Source of the DNA: Asticcacaulis sp.
Lineage (GTDB): Bacteria; Pseudomonadota; Alphaproteobacteria; Caulobacterales; Caulobacteraceae
Reading direction: 5' to 3'
Assembly (NCBI RefSeq): GCF_020217185.1
Contig: NZ_JAIWNX010000033.1
Coordinates: forward strand, 1-10,000
DNA: 10,000 nt
Positions 1-6,308 of this stretch are shown in pieces. The notes under the pieces were generated by a model. It was not told where the DNA came from. It did not search any database and saw only the letters and a list, made by a program, of their open reading frames with translations. Every line of letters begins with the position of its first letter. Position 1 is the stretch's first letter. The position numbers were made by a program, and so were the translations under genes.

Positions 1-799
1 GGGCGGCGGCTTCGGCCCACTTGGCGGCGCTCAAAGACGGGTTGTTGGCTTCGGCGCGATCCAGCGCGGCGTCAAACGTGACGGGCAGGTTGGGCAGGCC
101 CGGCACCGGGTCGAGCGCGGTGGGGGTCTGACCGACAATGGCCACGTATTGTGCGCGGCTGCTGTCGAGTTGGGCGCGGGCCTGCGCCAGAGAAGCGGAA
201 GAGGCCGCCAGACGGGCTTCGGACTGCGCCACATCGGTGCGCGTCAGTTCACCGGCTTCGAAACGGGCCTTGGTTTCATCGAGCTGGCGCTTGAGCACAT
301 TATAGTTCTCTTCGCCAATGCGCAGGGCCTCCTGGTCGCGGCGCACAGCGGTATAGACGCTGATGACGTCGCTCAACACCTGAGCCTCAACGGCGCGCAG
401 ATCCTCACGCCCGGCATTGACGTCGGCCTCAGCCGCCTTGACGCCCGACGACAGGCCACCGGAGGCAAACAGGGTCTGATTGGCCGACAGGTTCAGGCCC
501 GTCGAGGAGCGCCCGGCCACACCCGTCGGGACATCGCTATAGTCCACGCTGGCGCCAGCGCTAAGCGTCGGGCCCAGACCGGAACGCGCCTGCACATAGG
601 TTTCATCCGTGGACCGCTGCTGGGCGCGGGCGCGTTGCAAGGTGGGGTTATTGGCATAGGCCAGAGTAATGGCGTCGGTGAGCGATTCCGCGAAGGCCGA
701 ACCCGCCCCCAGCGCCAGAGCCGACACCGTCAAACCGGCCAGCAGGTACGCACGCAGTCCCTTACGGCCACCGGCAGGCTTGGACGAAAGCTTTAGCAT
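1..799 (-). CDS. tolC: TolC-family outer-membrane efflux/secretion protein (C-terminus beyond window)
   Basis: This is the outer-membrane channel subunit of a tripartite efflux pump or type I secretion system. It forms a trimer through the outer membrane and across the periplasm. About 266 residues are visible and the C-terminal part lies beyond base 1. The start is ATG at 797-799, preceded by an AAGGGA ribosome site about 9 nt upstream. A signal peptide is clear: basic N-terminus, hydrophobic stretch at residues 18-33, and cleavage likely after SAFA at residue 37. The mature protein opens with SLTDAITLAYANNPTLQRAR, the typical first TolC repeat. Glycine- and serine-rich strand segments follow at about 75-115 (NLSANQTLFASGG), then long helices with FEAGELTRTDVAQSEARLA near 180-200, another family hallmark. 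In Caulobacter the equivalent genes (rsaF type) export the S-layer protein. The substrate here is unknown because no ABC or membrane-fusion partner is in view. Confidence 0.93.
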   Translation of the reverse strand, partial: MLKLSSKPAGGRKGLRAYLLAGLTVSALALGAGSAFAESLTDAITLAYANNPTLQRARAQQRSTDETYVQARSGLGPTLSAGASVDYSDVPTGVAGRSSTGLNLSANQTLFASGGLSSGVKAAEADVNAGREDLRAVEAQVLSDVISVYTAVRRDQEALRIGEENYNVLKRQLDETKARFEAGELTRTDVAQSEARLAASSASLAQARAQLDSSRAQYVAIVGQTPTALDPVPGLPNLPVTFDAALDRAEANNPSLSAAKWAEAAA

Positions 800-966
800 C
801 AAAATGATTCCCTTAAAGTAAGGGCAGCGCCACCCCCCGCCCGGCGGCCTTTCGACCCCGCATTGCGATGCGTTGCTGCCTTTGAACTGAAACCTACACT
901 GCCAGAAGCCGGAGGCTTTGGCGAGTTACGGTTTTTTCACCTACGCATTTCTTGGGTATGCGACGC
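800..966. other. tolC leader/intergenic stretch, no gene seen
   Basis: This gap between the methyltransferase terminator and the tolC start holds no convincing ORF. It contains a 9-bp hairpin with one bulged G at 901-922 (GCCA-G-AAGCC, loop GGA, GGCTTTGGC), which no T-run follows directly, and a small CGCAT/ATGCG hairpin near 858-872. Either could lie in the tolC 5' leader. No convincing promoter was picked out. Confidence 0.4.
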
Positions 967-1000
967 AAAAAAAGGCTGCGGTTTGATGCCGCAGCCCTTT
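967..1000 (-). terminator. Intrinsic terminator of the Pcm-family gene
   Basis: The minus strand carries an 8-bp GGCTGCGG/CCGCAGCC stem (974-981 with 989-996) with a 7-nt loop, followed by seven T (complement of A967-973). It lies about 30 nt after the methyltransferase stop codon and separates that gene from tolC. Confidence 0.88.
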
Positions 1001-1029
1001 CGGATTGATCGTCGGAAACGCAGATCGAC

Positions 1030-1659
1030 TTAAAACACGAAGGCCGGAGCCTTGGCAAAGCCCGGCAGTACAGCGGTCGCCGCATTGAACACAAAGGCTT
1101 CGGACACACCGGCCTGAAGGCGGGTATAGACGCGGGCCTCGCCCAGAGCACCGCTGCGCACCACCACACCCAGGCGGCCATGCAGTTTCAGCGCGGCAAA
1201 CCACTCGGCGGGCACGTCCTCGACCGCGCCTTCGCTGACGATGATGTCGTATTCACCGGCGACGGGCGTCTTGAGGTCCTGCACGACCAGCGAGATGCCC
1301 AGCGTCTTGAGATAGGGTTCGACCACGGTCTGAACGCGGGCATCGGCTTCCTGCACCGTGACGTCGAGACCGGCGTGCCTGAGCACAGCGGCGGCATAGG
1401 GCGCCCCGATGGCCAGCACCTTCTGACCGGCGACGGGCTTGAGCGCATGCAGCAGTTTGGCAAGGTCGCGCGGCAGCATCAGGGCGCGGCCCGGCGCAAT
1501 CTGCGGCTCGACATCGCCATAGGCGGCAAAGCCCTGCCCGGGCGCGACCAGACGCTCGCGCTCAATGTGACGCATGGCCTTTTGCAGCGCGGGGTCGGTG
1601 ACGTCGTTCACCCGCACCTGAGATTCAACCATGTTCTGACGGGCGGCGAAGTAATCCAT
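1030..1659 (-). CDS. pcm: Protein-L-isoaspartate O-methyltransferase family protein (divergent)
   Basis: The protein is 209 aa, close to the usual Pcm length. The family uses S-adenosylmethionine to methylate isoaspartyl residues in damaged cytosolic proteins. The start is ATG at 1657-1659, with GAGG about 7 nt upstream. The open frame extends further upstream, but that part reads through the promoter. The N-terminus (MDYFAARQNMVESQVRVNDV, then DPALQKAMRHIERERLVAP) is typical of the alphaproteobacterial Pcm group. A Rossmann fold can be followed: KVLAIGAPYAAAVLRHAG at 80-97, DVTVQEAD at 99-106, and YDIIVSEGAVEDVP at 137-150. The SAM-binding motif is eroded. The usual E-x-G-x-G-x-G is AIGAPYA here, and the conserved serine-containing segment before it reads ALMLPRDL. 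Family membership is strong, but isoaspartate repair activity is uncertain. A Pcm-like gene beside tolC is a common alphaproteobacterial arrangement. Confidence 0.85.
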   Translation of the reverse strand: MDYFAARQNMVESQVRVNDVTDPALQKAMRHIERERLVAPGQGFAAYGDVEPQIAPGRALMLPRDLAKLLHALKPVAGQKVLAIGAPYAAAVLRHAGLDVTVQEADARVQTVVEPYLKTLGISLVVQDLKTPVAGEYDIIVSEGAVEDVPAEWFAALKLHGRLGVVVRSGALGEARVYTRLQAGVSEAFVFNAATAVLPGFAKAPAFVF

Positions 1660-1707
1660 CTGAGCCTCGAAGCATATAGACGACAGGAGTCGTGTCCTTA
1701 TCCTGCG

Positions 1708-1736
1708 CTTATAGGCGTTTGCAAGGCGCGCTTCAA
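1708..1736 (-). promoter_or_regulatory. Predicted promoter of the Pcm-family gene
   Basis: On the minus strand a TTGAAG -35 (1731-1736) is followed after 17 nt by a TATAAG -10 (1708-1713). This would start transcription near 1700, giving a leader of about 40 nt. A CcrM-type GAGTC lies just downstream at 1687-1691 within a small ACGAC/GTCGT hairpin. Confidence 0.55.
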
Positions 1737-1921
1737 TGCACCGCACACCCCGGTTTTGCATTTTTCAGGAAAAGTGACAGCGTTCACGGTCGGGGCACGC
1801 TGACCGCAAGCCCGGCGCAACCCTTGCGATCCCAAATTCAAAAATTCTGTATATAAACCGTGACAATCCCATTGCAGCCGCAGGGCCGATCTGATAGCTG
1901 AGCCTACCGCTAATGTAGTGA

Positions 1922-1995
1922 GGCCTGATGGCGGAGCGGTTACGCAGCGGATTGCAAATCCGTGTAGCCCGGTTCGACTCCGGGTCAGGCCTCCA
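1922..1995 (+). tRNA. tRNA-Cys (anticodon GCA)
   Basis: A complete 74-nt cloverleaf is present. The acceptor stem GGCCTGA (1922-1928) pairs with TCAGGCC (1985-1991). The anticodon stem is GCGGA/TCCGT, with loop TTGCAAA and anticodon GCA at 1954-1956. The T arm is CCCGG-TTCGACT-CCGGG. The discriminator is T, as expected for Cys, and CCA is encoded at 1993-1995. It converges on the chemotaxis receptor gene, whose stop is 20 nt away. No strong promoter was identified; a TTGCAG/TAGCTG pair at 1872-1900 is a weak candidate. Confidence 0.97.
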
Positions 1996-2015
1996 AATCT
2001 CCCCAAAAAATCGAA

Positions 2016-3329
2016 CTACGCCGCGCGCAGGGACTGAATGAAGGCCTCGATCTGGCCTTTCAGATCACCGGCCACGGCCTGCACCGAGCGGGATTCGAGC
2101 GAGACGGTGCCCGCCGCCTGATCGGTAGCAGCGGCCACGTGGCGCACGGCATCAATGTCGCGACCCACGCTTTGCGCCCCTGAGGCCAGGGCATCGACCG
2201 TGCTGGCGATGTCGCGCGTCGCCGATTGTTGGGCACTGACCGCCTCGGCAATGCCGTCAGCCGAAGCGCGCAGTTCCTGAATGACGCCGACGATGTGGCC
2301 GATGGCCTCGACCGCCTGAGTGGTGTCCGACTGGATGTGCGTCACCTTGTCCGTAATGTCGCGGGTGGCTTTTTCGGTCTGCTGCGCCAGCGTCTTGACC
2401 TCCGAGGCCACGACGGCAAAGCCTGCCCCCGCCTCCCCGGCGCGCGCCGCTTCGATAGTGGCGTTGAGCGCCAGCAGATTGGTCTGACGCGCGATCCCGG
2501 AAATAATGTCCACGACGGCGCTGATTTCCTCGGCGCTGCGGTTCAGGCGGCCCATGATTTCGGACGTCGCCTCGCTTTGGCCCACGGCCTGCGCCGACAC
2601 TTCGGATGAGGCGACAGCGGCCTGAGCAATGTCTGAGGCGCTGCTCGACAGGCCCTGCACAGTTTCGGCGACGTGGTGCGCCTGCCGCGAGGTGGCCTCG
2701 GCCGTGGCGGTGACGTTCTCAATGCGCGAAACGGCGCCCTTGGCCTGTTCGCTCATGGTTTCGGCCGAATCGGTCATGGCTTCGGACGAGCGGCTCAACC
2801 CCACGATCAGGGCCGAGACCTGCGCGTGCAGACGCTCCCCCATTTCCTGAAGCGCCTTTTGACGCTCCTGCGCCAGCACCTCGGCGCGGCGGGCGTTTTC
2901 GGCCTCCAGCGCGATCAGGGCGCGGCCATTGCCCCGGAAGATTTGTAAGGCCCGCGCCATGGCACCGATCTCGTCCGAACGCTGCGCCCCCTCGACCTCG
3001 GCTTCAAAGTCGCGTTCGGCAAAGCGCGACATCAGGCGGCTCATGCGCTCCAGAGCGCTGAACACTTCACGGTCAAAATAGACGATGGCCACCAACCCGG
3101 CCAGACCGACCCCGATCGCCACAACCCAGATGCCGGCCCGGAAGGTCTCTGCCGCCGCCAGCAGCGGACGTAACTGCGCCTCGCTTTGCGGAGCCGTTTC
3201 AAGCGTCGCCTCAAGCCCGCTGATCACCGCCCCCTCGTGTCCCAGAGCCACAGCGGTCAGCGAAGCCAGCAGAAGAAGGAACAGGGCGAAGAGGCCCCGG
3301 ATACGGGCCTTGATGGGCGGCAGGGTCAC
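2016..3329 (-). CDS. Methyl-accepting chemotaxis protein with minimal periplasmic region
   Basis: This inner-membrane chemoreceptor signals through CheW and CheA to the flagellar motor. I chose GTG at 3327-3329 (437 aa) because it places a short basic segment (PPIKARIRG) before the first membrane helix. TTG codons at 3342-3344 and 3396-3398 are also in frame, and none has a strong ribosome site. In this numbering TM1 is about 13-30, the periplasmic segment only about 35 residues, and TM2 about 66-84. HAMP follows at about 85-137, a linker helix, then the signalling coiled coil to the end. The hairpin tip is intact ([20 protein letters not shown], then [20 protein letters not shown], about 275-314). 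There is no C-terminal pentapeptide tether for CheR/CheB. The tiny periplasmic part leaves no room for a classical ligand-binding domain, so the signal may come from the membrane, the HAMP region or partner receptors. Confidence 0.92.
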   Translation of the reverse strand: MTLPPIKARIRGLFALFLLLLASLTAVALGHEGAVISGLEATLETAPQSEAQLRPLLAAAETFRAGIWVVAIGVGLAGLVAIVYFDREVFSALERMSRLMSRFAERDFEAEVEGAQRSDEIGAMARALQIFRGNGRALIALEAENARRAEVLAQERQKALQEMGERLHAQVSALIVGLSRSSEAMTDSAETMSEQAKGAVSRIENVTATAEATSRQAHHVAETVQGLSSSASDIAQAAVASSEVSAQAVGQSEATSEIMGRLNRSAEEISAVVDIISGIARQTNLLALNATIEAARAGEAGAGFAVVASEVKTLAQQTEKATRDITDKVTHIQSDTTQAVEAIGHIVGVIQELRASADGIAEAVSAQQSATRDIASTVDALASGAQSVGRDIDAVRHVAAATDQAAGTVSLESRSVQAVAGDLKGQIEAFIQSLRAA

Positions 3330-3431
3330 GGCAGCATCTTTCAACGGAAAAGAGAGATGCCGCCATGCAACCGGATAGCGGTTAACAAGCCGTTGCAACG
3401 GGCGTAAAAACCAACAAAATCGGCGTAACGC

Positions 3432-3436
3432 GAGTC
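3432..3436. promoter_or_regulatory. GANTC (CcrM) methylation site
   Basis: GAGTC lies 6 nt from the CtrA-like box, close to where receptor transcription would begin. In Caulobacterales CcrM methylates GANTC, and its state in promoters can tune cell-cycle genes. A single site could be chance. Confidence 0.4.
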
Positions 3437-3442
3437 TTTATA

Positions 3443-3457
3443 TTAACTCTTCATTAA
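3443..3457. promoter_or_regulatory. CtrA-like binding box TTAA-N7-TTAA
   Basis: The sequence TTAACTCTTCATTAA matches the full CtrA half-site spacing (TTAA, 7 nt, TTAA). It lies 114 nt upstream of the chosen receptor start. On the minus strand a TTGACC -35-like element sits at 3467-3472 just upstream of it, so the box would fall between that element and the start site. It could instead serve the plus-strand RNA candidate. CtrA controls motility and chemotaxis genes in Caulobacter. The function here is inferred from motif match and context. Confidence 0.55.
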
Positions 3458-3469
3458 GGCAAATCGGGT

Positions 3470-3552
3470 CAACTCAGCCTGTCTTTGCTTTTTTGAAGAC
3501 ACCCACCATCACCAAACTTTTCAACCCGGTCTTCTGGCCGGGTTTTTCTTTT
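3470..3552 (+). ncRNA. Candidate small RNA ending at an intrinsic terminator
   Basis: A terminator sits on plus with no plus-strand protein gene before it, as tRNA-Cys ends about 1.5 kb upstream and the receptor gene lies on the other strand. The sequence before it could form a hairpin TGTCTT/AAGACA (3480-3485 with 3496-3501). A C-rich unpaired linker (CCCACCATCACCAAAC, 3502-3517) follows and then the terminator. Hairpin, open linker and terminator is a usual small-RNA layout. The 5' end is a guess placed after the CtrA-like box. The alternative is a fortuitous hairpin. Confidence 0.35.
3523..3552 (+). terminator. Intrinsic terminator on plus without an upstream protein gene
   Basis: AACCCGG (3523-3529) pairs with CCGGGTT (3538-3544) over an 8-nt loop, followed by a T-rich run TTTTTCTTTTT. 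GAAGAC at 3495-3500 could also pair with GTCTTC at 3529-3534, which would compete with the terminator stem. Confidence 0.7.
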
Positions 3553-3570
3553 TGGTTGAACAGGGCGTGA

Positions 3571-3609
3571 GATATAAAGAAGGCCCTGCGCGCGGGGCGG
3601 CAGGGCCTT
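3571..3609 (-). terminator. Terminator of tRNA-Asn
   Basis: A 10-bp perfect stem AAGGCCCTGC/GCAGGGCCTT (3580-3589 with 3600-3609) lies 11 nt after the tRNA 3' end. On minus it is followed by TTCTTTATATC. The T-run is imperfect but the stem is strong. Confidence 0.7.
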
Positions 3610-3620
3610 GTCTTTGTAGC

Positions 3621-3695
3621 TGGCTCCCCGGGCAGGATTCGAACCTGCGACCAATCGATTAACAGTCGATTGCTCTACCGCTGAGCTACCGAGGA
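3621..3695 (-). tRNA. tRNA-Asn (anticodon GTT)
   Basis: A complete 75-nt tRNA lies on minus. The acceptor TCCTCGG pairs with CCGGGGA (one G-T pair), the D arm carries AGCTCAGCGGTAGAGC, and the anticodon loop is CTGTTAA with GTT (complement of 3661-3663). The T arm is GCAGG-TTCGAAT-CCTGC and the discriminator is G. CCA is encoded (complement of 3621-3623). Confidence 0.97.
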
Positions 3696-3718
3696 ATGTT
3701 TCACCAGCGAGGAGGCGG

Positions 3719-3748
3719 CCTATAGCAAGGCTTGGGGGACGATGGCAA
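3719..3748 (-). promoter_or_regulatory. Predicted promoter of tRNA-Asn
   Basis: On minus a TTGCCA -35 (3743-3748) precedes GCTATAGG (complement of 3719-3726) by 16 nt. GCTATAGG fits the Caulobacter housekeeping -10 pattern GCTANAWC well. The start would fall about 15 nt before the tRNA. Confidence 0.6.
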
Positions 3749-3800
3749 GCCTAAAGCTGAAATTTATCCACGAGATTGCGCAAATAGCGCCGACCATGCC

Positions 3801-5165
3801 TCAGGCCGCGCGCAGGATCACGCGGTTGCGGCCCGACTGCTTGGCCTCATAGACGGCTTCGTCCGCGCGCTTGATAAAGGCTTCCAGCGTGTCGCCAAGC
3901 CCCAGCAGGGACGACACCCCGACCGACACCGTGACATCCAGGGTGCGGCCGTCGGGCAGGCTGAACGGCGCTTCGGCCACGGCCTGACGCACGCGCTCGG
4001 CAATCGTCTGCGCCGCGTCAGCGGGCGTGTCGGGCATCAGCACCACAAACTCTTCGCCCCCCAGACGGCAGGGCATGTCGATCGCCCGCACGTTCTGGCT
4101 GACGCGGCGAGCAAATTCCTTAAGCACCTCATCACCGGCATCGTGGCCAAAGCCGTCATTGACGCGCTTGAAGTGGTCGATATCGAGCAGAAGCAGCGAC
4201 ACCGGGTCATCGGTTTTCAGATGCCGGCGCATCAGTTGCGTCAGTTGTAAATCCATAAAGCGGCGATTGTTCAGACCGGTCAGCGGATCGGTGACCGCCA
4301 GCTCCAGCGAGCGGTCCAGGCTGGCGCGCAGGAAGTCGGCATAGCGCTTGCGGCGGATCTGCCCGCGTGCCCGCGCCAGCAGTTCCTGCAAATCGACCGG
4401 TCGCGGCAAGACGTCGCTGACGCCGAGTTCCAGCCCCTTGAGCAGGGTCGGGCGTTCATCGGGATTGAACAGACCCAGCACCGGCAACTGCCGCGTCAGT
4501 TCGGACGAGCGCAGATGCGCCACAAAGCGCAAGGGGTCGAACTCACGCGCCGCCAGGTTCAGCACCAGCAGGTCCACACGACCCAGAGCGATTTTCAGCG
4601 CCGCCTTCGGATCGGTTTCGTAGGCGCAGCGGTGCTGTTCGCCCAGCGCCACCATCAGCCGTTCGGCCTGACGCACCTGGTCATCGAGGATCAGCACATT
4701 GCCGGGCGCCGTCATCTGACGGTGCAACTGGCTGGCGTCGATCAGGCCCATGCGGCGCGAGGACTGTTCGCGCTGACGCAGTTCGTCGGACAGGTGCTTG
4801 AGCCGCACCAGCGCCTTCAGCCGCGCAAACAGGATCACGTCATCCAGCGGCTTGGTCAGAAAGTCATCCGCCCCGGCCTCAAGCCCGGACAGGCGGTCGT
4901 CGCGCCCGTCGAGCGCCGTGACCAGAATAATCGGGATATGTCGCGTTTCGGCCAGTTCTTTGAGCTGGCGCGTCACCTCATAGCCATCGACGCCCGGCAT
5001 CATGACGTCCAGCAGGATGATGTCGGGCTGTTCAATAATGGCCGTCTCGATGGCTTCCTGCCCCGAATGGGCGGTCACCACATCGTAATAGTCGGCCTCC
5101 AGCTTGGCCTGTAGCAGGCGGACATTGGCCGGAATATCATCAACGACCAGAACCTTGGCTGTCAT
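3801..5165 (-). CDS. pleD: PleD, receiver-receiver-GGDEF diguanylate cyclase response regulator
   Basis: PleD makes cyclic di-GMP from two GTP at the differentiating pole and drives the swarmer-to-stalked transition. At 454 aa it matches the length of Caulobacter PleD. The first receiver (about 1-120) has the acidic pair D9-D10, phospho-acceptor D53, T83 and K105. The second (about 155-270) is a degenerate receiver used for dimer contacts, with no phosphorylatable Asp at the usual place (VLNLAAREFD). The GGDEF domain (about 285-454) has the active site GGEEF at 369-373. The inhibitory I-site RAID is at 360-363, spaced five residues before it, so product inhibition should work. The start is ATG at 5163-5165, six nt after the divK stop. 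The ribosome site GGGGTAGGG overlaps the end of divK, which suggests one transcript with coupled translation. All catalytic positions look intact. Confidence 0.97.
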   Translation of the reverse strand: MTAKVLVVDDIPANVRLLQAKLEADYYDVVTAHSGQEAIETAIIEQPDIILLDVMMPGVDGYEVTRQLKELAETRHIPIILVTALDGRDDRLSGLEAGADDFLTKPLDDVILFARLKALVRLKHLSDELRQREQSSRRMGLIDASQLHRQMTAPGNVLILDDQVRQAERLMVALGEQHRCAYETDPKAALKIALGRVDLLVLNLAAREFDPLRFVAHLRSSELTRQLPVLGLFNPDERPTLLKGLELGVSDVLPRPVDLQELLARARGQIRRKRYADFLRASLDRSLELAVTDPLTGLNNRRFMDLQLTQLMRRHLKTDDPVSLLLLDIDHFKRVNDGFGHDAGDEVLKEFARRVSQNVRAIDMPCRLGGEEFVVLMPDTPADAAQTIAERVRQAVAEAPFSLPDGRTLDVTVSVGVSSLLGLGDTLEAFIKRADEAVYEAKQSGRNRVILRAA

Positions 5166-5171
5166 TGCGCC

Positions 5172-5540
5172 CTACCCCAGATAGCGGCGAACGGTATCGA
5201 GGAAGTGCGAAACGGAGATAGGCTTTGAGATATAGGCCTCGCAGCCGCCTTCGCGGATACGCTCCTCATCGCCCTTCATGGCAAAGGCGGTCACGGCCAC
5301 GACCGGAATGTGCGACAGCTCATCGTCTTCCTTGAGCCACTTGGTGACTTCAAGGCCGGAAATTTCCGGCAACTGAATATCCATCAGGATCAGGTCCGGA
5401 CGGTGCTTGCGCGCCAGCGACAGGGCCGACAGCCCTTCACCGGTTTGCAGCGTCTCATAGCCCTGCGCATCGAGCAGATCATGAAACAGCTTCATATTCA
5501 GTTCGTTGTCCTCAACAATGAGAACCTTTTTCGCGCTCAT
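5172..5540 (-). CDS. divK: DivK, single-domain response regulator of cell fate
   Basis: DivK is a stand-alone receiver, phosphorylated by DivJ and dephosphorylated by PleC. It acts on DivL-CckA to lower CtrA activity and also stimulates DivJ and PleC, and so PleD. The protein is 122 aa. The start is ATG at 5538-5540, with AGG about 6 nt upstream. The frame stays open far upstream, but only as antisense of the next gene. Receiver residues are complete: E10-D11, D54 as phospho-acceptor ([20 protein letters not shown]), T84 ([11 protein letters not shown]) and K106 (YISKP). The segment [20 protein letters not shown] is essentially the Caulobacter DivK sequence as I know it. No output domain exists. 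It is the first gene of the divK-pleD operon. Its upstream region carries one GANTC site (5567-5571) but no clear CtrA box. Confidence 0.97.
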   Translation of the reverse strand: MSAKKVLIVEDNELNMKLFHDLLDAQGYETLQTGEGLSALSLARKHRPDLILMDIQLPEISGLEVTKWLKEDDELSHIPVVAVTAFAMKGDEERIREGGCEAYISKPISVSHFLDTVRRYLG

Positions 5541-5566
5541 AAGCCTGTATTCCGTGTGGGGGTCGC

Positions 5567-5571
5567 GATTC
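5567..5571. promoter_or_regulatory. GANTC (CcrM) site upstream of divK
   Basis: GATTC lies 27 nt before the divK start, within the likely leader. CcrM methylation of such sites can affect cell-cycle promoters. A single site is weak evidence by itself. Confidence 0.3.
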
Positions 5572-5658
5572 GCGGCACCGCGTGTCACTGAGCCACACCC
5601 TACCCGAACTGTCTTAAGCCGAGGTGAAGGGGATGGAAACAAAGTGTAAATGGCCGTA

Positions 5659-5686
5659 TCGACGCCTCGCCCCGGAATGCCTATAA
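5659..5686 (+). promoter_or_regulatory. Predicted promoter of the RidA-family gene
   Basis: TCGACG (5659-5664, one change from TTGACG) is followed after 16 nt by CTATAA (5681-5686). This would start transcription near 5693, about 25 nt before the start codon. Confidence 0.5.
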
Positions 5687-5717
5687 GCGGGGTATCGTTT
5701 TTCAGGAGACCGAATCC

Positions 5718-6185
5718 ATGTCGAAGATCGAAGCCCGCCTCCAGGAACTGGGGATCACCCTGCCCGTCCCGGCCGCCCCCGTCGCCAACTATGTGCCCTT
5801 CGTGCGCAGCGGTAACCTGATCCACATTTCGGGTCAGATTTCCAACGACGGCACCGGTCGTTACAAGGGCACGGTCGGCGTGGATGTCTCGCTGGAAGAC
5901 GCCACCGAAGCGGCGCGCGTCTGCGGCATCAACCTGCTGGCCCAGATGAAGGCCGCCGTGGGTGACCTCGATAATGTGGTGCGGGTGGTCAAGCTGGGGG
6001 CCTTTGTGCAGGCCGGTCCGGACTTTTATGACGTGCCGCAGGTGGTCAATGGCTGCTCGAACCTGATGGTCGAGGTGCTGGGCGAAGCCGGCAAGCACGC
6101 CCGCTCGGCTGTCGGTGTGTACAAGATTCCGCTGGGCTTTGCCGTCGAAGTCGATGCGGTGATCGAAGTGGCGGATCGTCGATAA
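5718..6185 (+). CDS. RidA/YjgF/YER057c/UK114-family protein
   Basis: RidA proteins are cytosolic homotrimers that hydrolyse reactive enamine/imine intermediates released by PLP-dependent dehydratases. Several subgroups have other or unknown roles. The protein is 155 aa, about 25 longer than canonical RidA, and belongs to the longer subgroup with an N-terminal helix ([15 protein letters not shown]). Family marks are visible: [11 protein letters not shown] at 34-44, [15 protein letters not shown] at 83-97, and [20 protein letters not shown] at 128-147. R129 lies where RidA has its substrate-binding arginine, and E144/E150 are candidates for the conserved C-terminal acid. The start is ATG at 5718, with AGGAG 9 nt upstream. 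It diverges from divK across 177 nt. The next plus gene is 123 nt downstream, beyond a large hairpin, so the two may or may not share a transcript. The exact substrate cannot be read from sequence. Confidence 0.93.
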   Translation: MSKIEARLQELGITLPVPAAPVANYVPFVRSGNLIHISGQISNDGTGRYKGTVGVDVSLEDATEAARVCGINLLAQMKAAVGDLDNVVRVVKLGAFVQAGPDFYDVPQVVNGCSNLMVEVLGEAGKHARSAVGVYKIPLGFAVEVDAVIEVADRR

Positions 6186-6197
6186 GGCATTTCACCA

Positions 6198-6257
6198 CGA
6201 ACGGCACGAACCACACAAACGCTACTCATCATCGGTTCGTGTGGTTCGTGCCGTTCG
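6198..6257. repeat. 19-bp perfect inverted repeat built from 9-bp CACGAACNN units
   Basis: CGAACGGCACGAACCACAC (6198-6216) is exactly repeated in reverse at 6239-6257. After one mismatch the pairing continues three more bases, leaving a 14-nt loop (6221-6234). Each arm contains tandem near-identical 9-mers: CACGAACGG, CACGAACCA and CACAAACGC from 6196-6222 on the left, with TTCGTGTGG, TTCGTGCCG and TTCGGGG on the right. GGGGTTTT follows on plus, so it may end ridA transcription. Its size and internal repeats look more like a dispersed intergenic repeat than an ordinary terminator. Confidence 0.85.
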
Positions 6258-6308
6258 GGGTTTTAAGTGACTTGCCTGCGGCTTTTCCTACGTCGTAAGG
6301 TGAAAACC

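Larger units (their letters stand above)
3399..3620. other. Regulatory intergenic region between receptor gene and tRNA-Asn
   Basis: No protein gene is supported here. The stretch holds a CtrA-like box, a CcrM site, a possible small RNA with its own terminator on plus, and the tRNA-Asn terminator on minus. Each is listed separately. Confidence 0.6.

Noticed and set aside
149..796. Plus-strand 215-codon frame opposite tolC
   Set aside because: It mirrors the TolC codons on the other strand; the minus frame has a signal peptide and family motifs. Other long plus frames opposite pcm, pleD, the HAD gene and the pseudouridine synthase are rejected for the same reason.
1774..1788. GTGACAGCGTTCAC, partly like the operator at 7784-7797
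   Set aside because: Only half of the palindrome matches and it lies upstream of the predicted pcm -35. The similarity is too weak to call an operator.
3418..3442. Possible flagellar sigma-28-like promoter (TAAA ... GCCGAT on minus) before the chemoreceptor
   Set aside because: The spacing between the two elements is 12 nt rather than about 15, and the -10 part is incomplete.
3469..3654. Minus-strand 61-codon frame beginning MVAGSNPARGAS
   Set aside because: It is the usual false frame read through a tRNA T arm; it overlaps tRNA-Asn and its terminator.
5172..6098. Long 308-codon minus frame that would fuse an N-terminal extension to DivK
   Set aside because: The extension is antisense to the well-supported RidA gene and crosses the divergent promoter region. 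The DivK start at 5540 matches the known protein.
6267..6308. GTG start 42 nt upstream for the FemAB-like gene
   Set aside because: It has no ribosome site and adds residues unlike the family N-terminus. ATG at 6309 has AAGGTG in place.
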